Below are positions 34,526-43,874 of a DNA stretch of 64,000 nucleotides, in pieces; the stretch's first letter is position 1, and the number at the start of each line of letters is the position of its first letter. Origin of the DNA: Echinicola jeungdonensis (lineage in GTDB: Bacteria; Bacteroidota; Bacteroidia; Cytophagales; Cyclobacteriaceae); assembly GCF_030409905.1 (NCBI RefSeq), contig NZ_JAUFQT010000001.1, positions 1,138,001 through 1,202,000 of the forward strand. The letters run 5' to 3'. The notes under the pieces are model-generated. The model did not search any database and had not been told where the DNA came from. It saw nothing but the letters and a program-made list of their open reading frames with translations. A program made the position numbers and the translations under genes.

Positions 34526-35575
34526 TTAAACTTTTTCTGTTCTTAATTTAGCACTGTAAGCCTTTACAGTTTCTACAAATACCTTTACTTTTTCAGCATT
34601 GGTGTCAGGGTAAACCCCATGCCCAAGGTTGGCAATATGCCTTCCGCTACCAAACTGATCCAACATTCTTTTTGTGGCAGCTTCTATTTGCTTAGCGGAT
34701 CCATATAGTACTGCAGGATCAAGGTTTCCTTGTAAGGTTTTATTTGGACCGACCAATCTCCTGGACTCTTCGATTCCCATATTCCAATCTAAACCAATGG
34801 TTTCACAGTTTAAGTCCCCCATATCCTTTCGGGCAAAGAAAGCACCTTTGGCAAATACGGTAACAGGAACTTCATTAATGGCATCACATATTTGTGAAAT
34901 ATATTTCAAGGAAAATTCCCGGTATTGATCTGGCGGCAAAATTCCCGCCCAGCTATCAAAAACCTGGACAATATCCGCACCTGCTGCAATTTGTGCTTTT
35001 AGGTATTTGATAGTGGACTGGGTGATCATACCCAGCAGTTGATGGGCAGCTTCCGGCTCAGTATATAGCATTGCCCTTGCTTTGGAGAAGGTTTTGCTAC
35101 CTGCTCCCTCCACCATATAGGCAAAAATGGTCCAGGGAGCTCCGGCAAACCCGATTAATGGCACTCTTCCATCCAATTCTTTTTTGGTAATTTTTATGGC
35201 TTCAAGCACATAGCCCAGATCCTCCTCAACATTGGCCACCTTAATTTTATTAAGGTCGGATACTTTCCGAATGGTCTCAGGGAACCGAGGCCCCTTTTTT
35301 TCGACCATTTCATAAGGAAGGCCCATGGCTTCAGGGATTACCAAAATATCCGAAAAAATGATGGCCGCATCCACACCCAAAATATCAACTGGCTGGATAG
35401 TCACTTCAGCAGCCAACTCTGGGGTTTGGGCCAATTCAATAAATCCACTTACACTATTTCGTACTTCCCGATATTCAGGCAAAATCCTGCCTGCCTGGCG
35501 CATCAACCAAACCGGCGTTCTTTCAACTTGTTCACCTCGGGCAGCTCTTAATAATAAATCATTTTTCAATTGCAT
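34526..35575 (-). CDS. hemE: Uroporphyrinogen decarboxylase
   Basis: Starting at ATG 35575 ([15 protein letters not shown]) the enzyme has 349 residues; an upstream Met adds nine unrelated residues. The [15 protein letters not shown] block and the [14 protein letters not shown] and GFAGAPWT segments are classical HemE signatures, including the conserved Arg and Asp of the active site. It decarboxylates uroporphyrinogen III to coproporphyrinogen III in heme synthesis. hemC lies 17 kb away in another operon. Confidence 0.96.
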   Translation of the reverse strand: MQLKNDLLLRAARGEQVERTPVWLMRQAGRILPEYREVRNSVSGFIELAQTPELAAEVTIQPVDILGVDAAIIFSDILVIPEAMGLPYEMVEKKGPRFPETIRKVSDLNKIKVANVEEDLGYVLEAIKITKKELDGRVPLIGFAGAPWTIFAYMVEGAGSKTFSKARAMLYTEPEAAHQLLGMITQSTIKYLKAQIAAGADIVQVFDSWAGILPPDQYREFSLKYISQICDAINEVPVTVFAKGAFFARKDMGDLNCETIGLDWNMGIEESRRLVGPNKTLQGNLDPAVLYGSAKQIEAATKRMLDQFGSGRHIANLGHGVYPDTNAEKVKVFVETVKAYSAKLRTEKV

Positions 35576-35644
35576 GGGGCAAAGATAATTGATGAGATTC
35601 AATAATACGCAATGGATGAGGCAAATGGATTAGAGATGACGCAA

Positions 35645-35676
35645 AAAAGCCATCCCATTTTTGAAGGATGGCTTTT
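35645..35676 (-). terminator. Terminator of the collagen-like lipoprotein gene
   Basis: AAAAGCCATCC (35645-35655) pairs with GGATGGCTTTT (35666-35676), with an A-run before it that becomes a U-tract on the minus strand. Confidence 0.75.
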
Positions 35677-35698
35677 GAATCAATTATCTAATTATTGA

Positions 35699-36217
35699 TT
35701 AATTTCTTCTAACGAAGTCTTCATCTGTAAGGCCAAGCATTTTGGTTACGGCTTCATAGTTCTGGAAGTCCATTCTGGCGTCCACATTGTCTGCAGGCAC
35801 TACTATTACTCTAAAAACCTGATTTTGGGTCCATTCATCACCTAATATGGCAAAATCAATGGTTCCATCTAAAAATATCCTGACATCCAAATCAGTAAAA
35901 TCAAAATTGTATTGCAATACCCCTTCTTCAAAATAAATATTTTGAGGAATCAATCGCCAAATAGGGTCCTCTCCCGCAGGAGACCATTTGATATAGACTA
36001 ATGTTACATCATAAGGGAATACATCAAATCCGTATTCCTCAATCAGCTCATAATTATTGCCTTCATTGAAGTCAACTTCTATTTCAAATGCACTTCCAAC
36101 GAAAATCCCACCATCTTCACCTGGAGGACCTTCGGGTCCCTGCGGACCTACAGGGCCTTCACATCCCTGAAAGGCCATTACGATAGCTACAAAAACAAAT
36201 ACAATCAACTTCTTCAT
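35699..36217 (-). CDS. Lipoprotein with short collagen-like segment
   Basis: From ATG 36217 the protein has 172 residues with a lipoprotein signal ending at Cys19 (FQGC). Directly after the Cys follow about five Gly-X-Y triplets (GPVGPQGPEGPPGEDGG), then a beta-rich domain of about 130 residues with a conserved-looking FDFTDLDVRIFLDG segment. Many Bacteroidota carry lipoproteins with this short collagen tract near the anchor; it probably acts as a spacer rather than a true triple helix. No enzyme motif is visible. It is monocistronic. Confidence 0.75.
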   Translation of the reverse strand: MKKLIVFVFVAIVMAFQGCEGPVGPQGPEGPPGEDGGIFVGSAFEIEVDFNEGNNYELIEEYGFDVFPYDVTLVYIKWSPAGEDPIWRLIPQNIYFEEGVLQYNFDFTDLDVRIFLDGTIDFAILGDEWTQNQVFRVIVVPADNVDARMDFQNYEAVTKMLGLTDEDFVRRN

Positions 36218-36367
36218 AACAGGTGGGTTTATAATGAAAATCAATCTTTTTGAAAGGCTTTCCCCAATTTTATTAGGGAGTTCCTTTATTACATATTTTA
36301 TTCTTCAATCAACTAAATAACTAAAATCATACCAAAAATTAATAAAAAAACTTGCCCCGCCTAAATT

Positions 36368-36880
36368 CTATTTTTCAAGCGGTGCAATTACTTCTACAGA
36401 ATCCTCCGCTAACAAACGATCAATATAAATACCCTGGGTATTCAAGCCTTTATTTTCAGCATAATCTTCAATATCCTTTTTTATTTTCTTAGGTCTGGAC
36501 ATTACAAAACGGTGACCTGTAACAGTGGCAATAATAGCCTTATCGGCCTTTATTTCCACTAATTCCCAGGCGGAATCACTTTCACTTCCCCAGTAGTCCA
36601 GCCCTACAAAAACCTGCATGGTATCCAATTTTCCAGCCGGTTCTATTTTATAAATGGTATGCATGGTGGCTTTGGGATTTCTTTCCAGAACAGCTTCCAC
36701 CTCCTGAAAGGAAGTCTTCAAGCCTTTATCCTGGGGCGTTCCCCTATAGGTCAAACCATATAGCTTTATCTCCTCCAAAGGTTTTACCGTATAATTTACC
36801 GGATTAAAACCTCCCAAATAATAAAAAGCCACTAAACCGGCAAATCCTACTATTAGGATGGCAATTATTGCTTTTTTCAT
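36368..36880 (-). CDS. Membrane-anchored GyrI-like (effector-binding-type) domain protein
   Basis: With ATG 36880 (MKKAIIAILIVGFAGL) the product is 170 residues; the longer reading frame start overlaps the barrel gene and is rejected. One N-terminal membrane anchor is followed by a domain resembling the GyrI/AraC effector-binding fold: YRGTPQDKGLKTSFQEVEAVL, IYKIEPAGKLDTMQVFVGLDY, and a C-terminal ENKGLNTQGIYIDRLL. Such domains bind small hydrophobic molecules. It starts only 5 bp after the reconstructed stop of the barrel gene, so the two form an operon. The fold assignment is moderate. Confidence 0.6.
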   Translation of the reverse strand: MKKAIIAILIVGFAGLVAFYYLGGFNPVNYTVKPLEEIKLYGLTYRGTPQDKGLKTSFQEVEAVLERNPKATMHTIYKIEPAGKLDTMQVFVGLDYWGSESDSAWELVEIKADKAIIATVTGHRFVMSRPKKIKKDIEDYAENKGLNTQGIYIDRLLAEDSVEVIAPLEK

Positions 36881-36905
36881 ATTAATTAAAAGATATACCT
36901 GGCTC

Positions 36906-37463
36906 CTATTCCCCCTGGAGTTTGACATGGCCTGGGCGATCCACCACTTCCATAAACAATCCAATTTCCGCAAATATATTTACAGGGTAGTCTTCCAAGT
37001 AGTATTCCACTCCCCCATAGGCTTCAGGGCCAAAATCAAAATTATTCCTACTTTCATATAAAGGAGTGGTCTCCCCGGTTTCCCGGTAAACATACTCTAC
37101 ATTTACACTTCGCAATTGGAACCCAGCTCCTCCATAAGCCAAAAGCTTTCCTTCTGTAATGTCAAATTCAGGGGTTACATCCTCATTATAAGCCACCCTT
37201 CCGTGGAGTGACAAGGCACCACCAGCACTGTTGCCCATATAAAAAGCCCCTGGGGTAGGTTTGTTACTTTCAAAAACCCTGCGGTAATAAGCGGTACTAT
37301 TTGAACTCCCCCTTCCTACAATTCCCTCAAGGGAAAAATTTTCGTCCACAAACATCTTATAGGTCACGCCTAAGGGTTCTCCCAACCGTAACCCAATGGA
37401 TCGTTCCTGGGAATAAGCCAGTAATGGCAAGCTCAGCATTACAAAGAGCAGCAATTTTTTCAT
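36906..37463 (-). pseudogene. Outer-membrane beta-barrel protein with C-terminal frameshift
   Basis: The 185-residue frame starts with a signal peptide (MKKLLLFVMLSLPLLAYSQ) and shows alternating barrel strands (RSIGLRLGEPLGVTYK, AYGGAGFQLRSVNVEYVY). It ends abruptly at GHVKLQGE-stop (TAG 36906-36908). The last sense codons run through five G bases (36911-36915 on the plus strand as C). One additional G would continue the frame as QGGIGARYIF-stop, ending at 36886: exactly the aromatic-terminated last strand expected for a barrel recognised by BAM, and 5 bp before the next gene. So the gene is either truly frameshifted or carries a homopolymer sequencing error. Its function is unknown. Confidence 0.75.
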
Positions 37464-37549
37464 AAATGATAGATGGTTTATAGCTTTTTAACGAGGCAAA
37501 AATACGCACTATTGCTTAATGAAATCCATACTTGATACAGCATTTTTAT

Positions 37550-39322
37550 TTAGCTCACCATGGACTTTTTTTGCATTTGATGTAACTGGGAATAATACCC
37601 CTCTTTATCCAACAATTCTTCATGGGTTCCCATTTCTTTAACCTCTCCTTTATGGAGTAAAATGATGTTATTGGCTTTTTGAATAGTACTCAGTCTATGG
37701 GCGATGACTATAGAGGTCCTTCCCCTCATCATTTTATCGATGGCATCCTGGATCAATTCCTCGGTTTCTGTATCTACGGAAGAAGTGGCTTCATCCAAAA
37801 TCAATATTTCAGGATTATATACCATGGCCCTGACAAAGGATATTAATTGACGCTGCCCAACCGATAGGGTAGCCCCTCTTTCCATTACATTATAATCAAG
37901 CCCTCCGGGTAACCTCTCAATAAATTTTTTGGCACCTACCAGCTCAGCTGCCTCCATAACCTGTTCCCGGCTGATATCTTTATTACCCAGGGTAATGTTG
38001 TAGTAAATGGAGTCGGAAAAAAGAAAGACATCCTGCAGGACCACACCGATGTGCTTTCTCAAAGTACTTAACTCATAATCACGGATATCCTCCCCGTCAA
38101 TATTGATGACTCCTTTATTAATATCATAAAAACGGCTGATCAGGTTAATAATTGAGGACTTTCCTGCACCTGTTGCCCCTACCAAGGCAACAGTTTCCCC
38201 ATGTTTTACTTTAAAATTAATATCCCTCAATACCCACTCATCACCATTGTAGGCAAACCAAACATTTTTAAGGGCAATATTTCCCTTAATTTTTTCAGGT
38301 TGCAACTTTCCTTCATTGGGAATATGCTCATCATTATCCATTATTTTAAATAATCTGGAGGAACTCACTACACCCATTTGAAGTGTATTAAAGCGGTCTG
38401 CAAGCATTCGCACTGGACGGAAAAACATCTGCAGGTACATGATAAAGGAAATCAAAACCCCTACTTTAAGATCCAGACCAAACACCCCGGTGGCCCCGTA
38501 CCAAACAACCAACCCAATGCCAATGGCCTGAATGATTTCTGCTACTGGATAATAAATGGAATAATATAAAACGGATCTAATGTTAGCCTTTTTATGGTCC
38601 CGGTTGATGGCTTCAAATTTCTCATACTCCCGTTTTTCCCTGTTAAAAATCTGAACAATGCTCATCCCAGTGATATGTTCCTGCAAAAAGGAATTTAGAT
38701 TGGAAACAGCGTTTCGGACATCATTGAAAGAGACCTTTACTTTTTCTTTGAATATATAAGTGGAAATGATCAAAAGTGGAAGGGTGCTCAAACTTACCAG
38801 CGTAAGTTTCCAGTTCACATAAAACATTACTCCCAATATGGTCACCAATTGAAGCAAATCCCCAATAATGGCGGCAAGCCCTTCACTGAAAACATTGGAA
38901 AGGGTTTCAATATCGGAAATATTTCTGGTCACCAATCGGCCAATTGGAGTATTATCAAAAAATTTCAAGCGCATCTTCAGAAGATGCCTATATAGTTTTA
39001 TCCTGATATCCCTGATAATTACCTGTCCTATCCAGCCGGACAAAAAAGTATGTGCCCATTGGACCAAAGCCTGGAGGACCAACAACCCCACCAATAAATA
39101 AATAATCTTCACCAATCCTTCCTGATCTCCAAGAGCTACATAATCATCTATGGCAATTTGGATAAAATAAGGCCTACTGGGTGCCAATATTGCCAATGCT
39201 ATGGTCAATAATATCAAAAAGTAAAACCTCCCCTTATAGGGCTTTACAAATTGATATAGTTTGCGTAAAACATGGGTATCAATGATATCCCCACTTTTGA
39301 TATTTTCTTTATCCAGACTCAA
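37550..39322 (-). CDS. ABC exporter half-transporter with canonical Glu but altered signature
   Basis: The 590-residue protein has a six-helix exporter domain (about 1-325) and an ATPase domain with Walker A GATGAGKS (382-389) and Walker B LILDEATSSVD (Glu511 intact). The signature motif is LSVGQ (486-490) instead of LSGGQ. In heterodimeric exporters such as BmrCD, the degenerate site is formed by the Asp-containing Walker B of one subunit and a changed signature of the other. This subunit therefore matches the exporter at 15359-17155, which has the Asp. The gene overlaps truA by 4 bp (ATGA). Substrate is unknown. Confidence 0.9.
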   Translation of the reverse strand: MSLDKENIKSGDIIDTHVLRKLYQFVKPYKGRFYFLILLTIALAILAPSRPYFIQIAIDDYVALGDQEGLVKIIYLLVGLLVLQALVQWAHTFLSGWIGQVIIRDIRIKLYRHLLKMRLKFFDNTPIGRLVTRNISDIETLSNVFSEGLAAIIGDLLQLVTILGVMFYVNWKLTLVSLSTLPLLIISTYIFKEKVKVSFNDVRNAVSNLNSFLQEHITGMSIVQIFNREKREYEKFEAINRDHKKANIRSVLYYSIYYPVAEIIQAIGIGLVVWYGATGVFGLDLKVGVLISFIMYLQMFFRPVRMLADRFNTLQMGVVSSSRLFKIMDNDEHIPNEGKLQPEKIKGNIALKNVWFAYNGDEWVLRDINFKVKHGETVALVGATGAGKSSIINLISRFYDINKGVINIDGEDIRDYELSTLRKHIGVVLQDVFLFSDSIYYNITLGNKDISREQVMEAAELVGAKKFIERLPGGLDYNVMERGATLSVGQRQLISFVRAMVYNPEILILDEATSSVDTETEELIQDAIDKMMRGRTSIVIAHRLSTIQKANNIILLHKGEVKEMGTHEELLDKEGYYSQLHQMQKKSMVS

Positions 39323-40101
39323 AACGATTTCTTTCCTTTAAATATAGTTGCAGGATATTGGACAAAACTTAGAAATAATCCATGGGCGGGAGCAGCAGAT
39401 CCAGCCAATCTCCTGTCTTTGCTGGTCAAAACTTTTTTAAATCCATCTAAATCAAGCTTTCCGGTACCCACTTCCACCAGCGTGCCAACTATGGCCCTGA
39501 CCATTCCCCTTAAAAAACGGTTGGCCGTAATATGGAAAATCAAATGATGGCCTTTTTGTTCCCAAATTGCCCTTTTTATTTCACATTGGAAATGATTCAC
39601 TTCCGTTTGAACTTTGCTGAAACATTCAAAATCCTTATGCAATAGCAATAATTGGGCAGCTTCGTTCATTCTTTCAATATCCAATTGGTAAAAACACAAC
39701 CAAGACAGTTCTTCTTCAAACGGATTTTTTTGCAAAGAGATGTGATATTCATAACTTCTCCATATGGCATCAAATCGGGCATGGGCTTCTGGAATTACTT
39801 CTAATAGGTCATAAATAGCAATATCTTTTGGAAGGACAGCATTTACTTTTTTTAGAAATACCCCCTTATCCAAAATTTCCGGAAAATCAAAGTGAAGAAA
39901 TTGTTGTTTTCCGTGAACTCCTGTATCCGTTCTCCCACTCCCCATTGTTTCAATTGGAGCCCTTAGTATGGTACTTAATGCCTTATTGATTTCTTCCTGA
40001 ACCGAATTTGCATTGGCCTGGATCTGCCATCCATGATAGGCTGTCCCCTTATAGGCCAATTCCAGAAAATACCTGTATTGTTGTGTTTCCATCTGACTCA
40101 C
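39319..40101 (-). CDS. truA: tRNA pseudouridine synthase A
   Basis: The 260-residue enzyme has the LAYKGTAYHGWQ start block and the catalytic Asp in GSGRTDTGVHG (Asp59), both diagnostic for TruA, which makes pseudouridine at positions 38-40 of the tRNA anticodon arm. Its stop overlaps the exporter start. The Met at residue 4 (METQQYRYF) is an equally good start. It is transcribed first in this two-gene unit, 99 bp from the divergent DUF4293 gene. Confidence 0.95.
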   Translation of the reverse strand: MSQMETQQYRYFLELAYKGTAYHGWQIQANANSVQEEINKALSTILRAPIETMGSGRTDTGVHGKQQFLHFDFPEILDKGVFLKKVNAVLPKDIAIYDLLEVIPEAHARFDAIWRSYEYHISLQKNPFEEELSWLCFYQLDIERMNEAAQLLLLHKDFECFSKVQTEVNHFQCEIKRAIWEQKGHHLIFHITANRFLRGMVRAIVGTLVEVGTGKLDLDGFKKVLTSKDRRLAGSAAPAHGLFLSFVQYPATIFKGKKSF

Positions 40102-40200
40102 AAAGATACTATTCCATTGGAATTTAAGCGTGCATTATGCCTATTCCTTGCGAATATTCAAATTACCCCGTTTCTTTGTCAAAAGTTTTAAATTTTCACC

Positions 40201-40680
40201 ATGATACAGCGCGTACAAACGATTTTCTTATTCCTAGTGGCCGTGGCCATGATATTGGCAACGTATTTCCCCATTTGGTCCCAAATAACTGAAGACCAAA
40301 GCCAGACTATAACTTTAACGGCTTGGAGCTTGACTCAGGTAGATATGGAATCCGGGGAAACCATTACCCAGAACAATACCTTTTATTTGGGCAGCCTTTC
40401 CATAGTTGCAGCATTGATTGCACTATTTAGCCTTTCACAGTTTAAAAACAGGACCAAACAGATGTTTTTAAATATGATTAATTCCATTGTCATGGTTATC
40501 AACCTGGGCCTGGTTGTTTATCTTACCTATACCTTTAATGCAGAACTCAACCTCACTGCAAGTGGCTCATTTTTGATCGGTTTTTATTGTATAGTACTGG
40601 CAATGGTATTTAACATTATTGCCAACCGATTTATAAGAAAAGATGAAATGCTGGTAAAATCTGTGGACCGGATCAGATAA
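40201..40680 (+). CDS. DUF4293 family membrane protein
   Basis: The 159-residue protein begins MIQRVQTIFLFLVAVAMIL and has four predicted membrane helices (about 8-27, 61-80, 90-115, 124-146) with a short polar loop after the first. This is the layout and N-terminus of DUF4293 proteins, which are found almost only in Bacteroidota. No function is known. It is monocistronic, with a strong terminator. Confidence 0.85.
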   Translation: MIQRVQTIFLFLVAVAMILATYFPIWSQITEDQSQTITLTAWSLTQVDMESGETITQNNTFYLGSLSIVAALIALFSLSQFKNRTKQMFLNMINSIVMVINLGLVVYLTYTFNAELNLTASGSFLIGFYCIVLAMVFNIIANRFIRKDEMLVKSVDRIR

Positions 40681-40696
40681 AAATGCTCATTTTTAC

Positions 40697-40730
40697 AAAA
40701 GCTGCCTACTTCTTAAAGGCAGCTTTTTTT
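40697..40730 (+). terminator. DUF4293 gene terminator
   Basis: AAAAGCTGCCT (40697-40707) and AGGCAGCTTTT (40717-40727) form an 11-bp stem followed by more T bases. Confidence 0.85.
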
Positions 40731-40791
40731 GATTTCTGGATAAAATATTAAATTCTATTTTTTTACCTTCCTTATTCTGAAAGACTTTTAA

Positions 40792-40818
40792 AAAACCCGC
40801 TGTACAATTGCGGGTTTT
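40792..40818 (+). terminator. Second terminator-like hairpin, before the trans-sulfuration gene
   Basis: AAAACCCGC (40792-40800) and GCGGGTTTT (40810-40818) form a perfect 9-bp stem 32 bp upstream of the next start codon. It may be a back-up terminator or an attenuator in the leader of the downstream gene. Confidence 0.55.
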
Positions 40819-40850
40819 AATCATTCATTATTCAATAAAACTCCCTTCCC

Positions 40851-41951
40851 ATGAAATTTGAAACTTTAGCTATACATGGGGGCAACCTGGTAACCGACAG
40901 CCAAAAACCAGTCATACAGCCCATTACCCTTTCTACCACTTTTGAGCACCAAGGTGGCTCCATGTTGTATTCCAGGATCAATAACCCCAACAGGTTGGCA
41001 CTGGAAAACCTGATGGCAAAAATTGAAATGGGAAGCGAAGGAGCAGCCTTTTCATCTGGCAATGCTGCCGCCATGTCGGTATTCCAAGCTTTACCTCATG
41101 GCAGCCATGTCATTGCCCCTGATGATATGTACCATGGGCTAAGGGCTCAACTGGAAGAAATTTTTGAAGACAAATTGGAAATCACTTTTACCGATCTCGC
41201 CAACCAGGAAAATTTTAAGGATAATATTCAACCCAATACCAAATTACTTTGGATGGAAACCCCTTCCAATCCTTTATTAAAAATTTGCCCCATTAATGTC
41301 CTTACTGCAATCGCCAAATTCAACAATATTGCCACTGTTTGTGACAACACTTTTGCCACTCCTGTTTTTCAACATCCATTAAAACTTGGGGCTGATATGG
41401 TCATGCATAGTGCCACCAAATACCTGGGTGGGCATAGTGACATTTTGGGAGGAATATTGGTAACAAAAGAACCCAATGAACTTTGGGGGAAAATTAGAAA
41501 AGTGCAAAGAATAGGTGGAGCCGTGATGGCACCCTGGGATTGTTACTTGTTAACCCGCTCATTGAAAACCCTGGCTTACCGGATGAAAGGCCATGCTGAA
41601 CATGCCGGTATCATAGCTTCATTTTTGGATCAGCACCCTAAAGTTGAAAAGGTATATTACCCAGGGCTGGTCAATCATGAAGGCCATACTATCGCCCTTC
41701 AACAAATGTCAGGGTTCGGCGGGATCCTTTCATTTTTGATCAAAGGGGGAGCCAAAGAAGCAAACCGGGTAATTTCCCGGCTAAAATACTTTACAAATGC
41801 AACCAGTTTAGGGGGAGTGGAAAGCCTGATTGAAAGAAGGGCTGCTGTGGAAGGCCCCAATACCCCGACTCCTCCAAATTTGATCCGTGTCTCTGTGGGG
41901 CTTGAACATTTGGAAGATCTGTTGGAGGATTGGGAACAAGCTTTATCCTAG
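40851..41951 (+). CDS. Trans-sulfuration family PLP enzyme (cystathionine gamma-synthase/lyase type)
   Basis: The 366-residue Cys/Met-metabolism enzyme has the PLP-binding Lys190 in HSATKYLGGHSD, the cofactor Asp165 in CDNTFATP and the YSRINNPN block. It belongs to the group that contains cystathionine gamma-synthase, cystathionine lyases, O-acetylhomoserine sulfhydrylase and methionine gamma-lyase. These cannot be told apart safely from sequence here. The length suits synthase/lyase forms better than the longer sulfhydrylases (about 430). It is monocistronic, between two terminators. The start is ATG 40851 (MKFETLAIHGG). Confidence 0.9.
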   Translation: MKFETLAIHGGNLVTDSQKPVIQPITLSTTFEHQGGSMLYSRINNPNRLALENLMAKIEMGSEGAAFSSGNAAAMSVFQALPHGSHVIAPDDMYHGLRAQLEEIFEDKLEITFTDLANQENFKDNIQPNTKLLWMETPSNPLLKICPINVLTAIAKFNNIATVCDNTFATPVFQHPLKLGADMVMHSATKYLGGHSDILGGILVTKEPNELWGKIRKVQRIGGAVMAPWDCYLLTRSLKTLAYRMKGHAEHAGIIASFLDQHPKVEKVYYPGLVNHEGHTIALQQMSGFGGILSFLIKGGAKEANRVISRLKYFTNATSLGGVESLIERRAAVEGPNTPTPPNLIRVSVGLEHLEDLLEDWEQALS

Positions 41952-41965
41952 TTGGCATAAATAGA

Positions 41966-42000
41966 AAGCGGCCATCTTATTAAAAGTGGCCGCTTATTTT
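41966..42000 (+). terminator. Terminator of trans-sulfuration gene
   Basis: AAGCGGCCA (41966-41974) and TGGCCGCTT (41987-41995), followed by ATTTT. Confidence 0.8.
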
Positions 42001-42246
42001 ATTAACTGACTTTATTTAAAAAAGTGTGTTGAATAAGTTGGATGAGGTTTACTTATATGGGTGATCACAACTTTTGCTTGCAAAGAAAAACATAAGTTTT
42101 ACTAATCACAAAGATATCACCTAAAAAAAGTACAATTTTTTTCAACTAAATAATTATATATAATTATTCTGGTTTTTTATTTATTTTGGATGTAGATACA
42201 TTTAAAAAAAATACCTGTATTTTCCTATTTTTTCAAAATCAGTTAT

Positions 42247-43785
42247 TTAACCTGCCCAAGCTTCGCGGTCCAAACTCCTGTACTGGATAGCTTCGGCCAA
42301 ATGCTCCACTTTAATGTCTTCACTTTCTGCAAGGTCGGCAATGGTCCGTGAAACTTTTAGTATCCGATCATAAGCTCTGGCTGAAAGCCCCAATTTCTCC
42401 ATGGCCGTTTTAAGCAAAACCTTTCCAGCTTCATTAATATGGCATACATCTTTCACCATATGAGAAGGCATCATAGCATTGCAGTAAATATTATTTTCCC
42501 CTTCAAACCTTTTCATCTGACGTTCCCTTCCTACTACAACTCTTTCACGGATGGATTTACTGTTCTCGGCTTTACGGGTGGCTGTCATCTCCTCAAATTT
42601 TACCGGAGTAACCTCCACATGGATATCTATCCGGTCCAATAATGGCCCGCTGACCTTGTTCAAGTACCGCTGTACCACCCCAGGTCCACAAACACACTCT
42701 TTCTCTGGGTGATTATAATACCCGCAAGGGCAGGGGTTCATACTTGCAATCAGCATAAAATTAGCAGGATAATCCACAGTTATCTTTGCCCGGGAAATGG
42801 TGACCCGCCTTTCCTCCAAGGGCTGTCTCATCACCTCCAACACCGTTCTTTTAAACTCCGGCAATTCATCCAAAAAAAGAACACCATGATGTGATAGGGA
42901 AATTTCCCCAGGCTGAGGGTTTCCTCCCCCTCCCACCAAGGCCACATCGCTGATGGTGTGATGAGGAGACCGGTAGGGGCGTTGGGCAATCAGTGCGGCA
43001 TCCCTACCCAATCTACCTGCAACAGAGTGGATTTTGGTTGTTTCCAAAGCCTCCTGCAAGGTCAAGGGTGGCAAAATGGAAGGCAACCTTTTAGCAATCA
43101 TCGTTTTCCCAGCACCTGGAGGCCCCACCATCACTACATTATGCCCTCCTGCTGCGGCAATTTCCATAGCCCTTTTAATATTTTCCTGTCCCTGGACATC
43201 AGCAAAGTCAAATTCGTAATCCTCCAAAGAATCGTAAAAAATATCCCGGGTATCAGATGCTGTGGGAGCAATATCTTTTTCACCTTCCAAAAATCCAATA
43301 GCCTCTTCCAAGGAATCCACCCCTATCACATCCAGGTTATTCACAATAGAGGCCTCTGAAGCATTAGCCTGAGGAAGGATAAATCCCTTAAATCCTCTTT
43401 TCCGCGCTTCAATAGCAATTGGCAATACCCCTTTAATAGGTCTTAACTGCCCATCCAGAGAAAGCTCACCCATAATGATATACTCCTCCAGTTCAGGAAA
43501 TCCCACCTGCTCTGAGGCTTTAAGTATTCCAAGGGCTATTGGGAGGTCATAGGATGAACCTTCTTTTCGAATATCAGCAGGGGCCAAATTGACCACAACC
43601 TTTTGCCTGGGCATTCTGAATCCAAAATATTTCAATGCAGATTCCACCCTTTGTTGGCTTTCTTTTACTGCACTGTCGGGCAAACCGACCATATAAAAAT
43701 TTGTCCCTTGCCCAACATTTACTTCAATTGTAATCAACTTGGCGTCAACGCCTGAAACAGAGCTTCCAAAAGTTTTTGCTACCAT
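42247..43785 (-). CDS. YifB family Mg-chelatase-like AAA+ ATPase (ComM homologue)
   Basis: From ATG 43785 (MVAKTFGSSVSGVDA) the protein has 512 residues. It has an N-terminal ChlI/Lon-protease-like domain (about 1-180; VNLAPADIRKEGSSYDLPIAL), an AAA+ core with Walker A GPPGAGKT and Walker B LFLDELPEF, a Cys-rich loop (NPCPCGYYNHPEKECVCGP) and a C-terminal Mg-chelatase helical domain (LSARAYDRILKVSRTIADL). The homologue ComM is a branch-migration helicase needed for natural transformation and recombination. Here the gene follows a small membrane-protein gene, separated by a terminator. Confidence 0.93.
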   Translation of the reverse strand: MVAKTFGSSVSGVDAKLITIEVNVGQGTNFYMVGLPDSAVKESQQRVESALKYFGFRMPRQKVVVNLAPADIRKEGSSYDLPIALGILKASEQVGFPELEEYIIMGELSLDGQLRPIKGVLPIAIEARKRGFKGFILPQANASEASIVNNLDVIGVDSLEEAIGFLEGEKDIAPTASDTRDIFYDSLEDYEFDFADVQGQENIKRAMEIAAAGGHNVVMVGPPGAGKTMIAKRLPSILPPLTLQEALETTKIHSVAGRLGRDAALIAQRPYRSPHHTISDVALVGGGGNPQPGEISLSHHGVLFLDELPEFKRTVLEVMRQPLEERRVTISRAKITVDYPANFMLIASMNPCPCGYYNHPEKECVCGPGVVQRYLNKVSGPLLDRIDIHVEVTPVKFEEMTATRKAENSKSIRERVVVGRERQMKRFEGENNIYCNAMMPSHMVKDVCHINEAGKVLLKTAMEKLGLSARAYDRILKVSRTIADLAESEDIKVEHLAEAIQYRSLDREAWAG

Positions 43786-43813
43786 GTTAACTGTAATTAT
43801 TACCAATTAAAAA

Positions 43814-43837
43814 AGGAAATCTACCTTAAGATTTCCT
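43814..43837 (-). terminator. Terminator between LapA-like gene and yifB
   Basis: AGGAAATCT (43814-43822) pairs with AGATTTCCT (43829-43837); the A-run before it gives a U-tract on the minus strand. Confidence 0.7.
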
Positions 43838-43874
43838 AATATACTATTTTTTAAACAGGCTGAAACGAAGGCTA

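Noticed and set aside
40731..40850. SAM riboswitch before the trans-sulfuration gene
   Set aside because: The leader is only a simple hairpin; it lacks the conserved helices and pseudoknot elements of known SAM riboswitches.
42148..42167. AATAATTATATATAATTATT palindrome
   Set aside because: A perfect 20-bp palindrome, but made only of A and T in very AT-rich DNA, so it may arise by chance.
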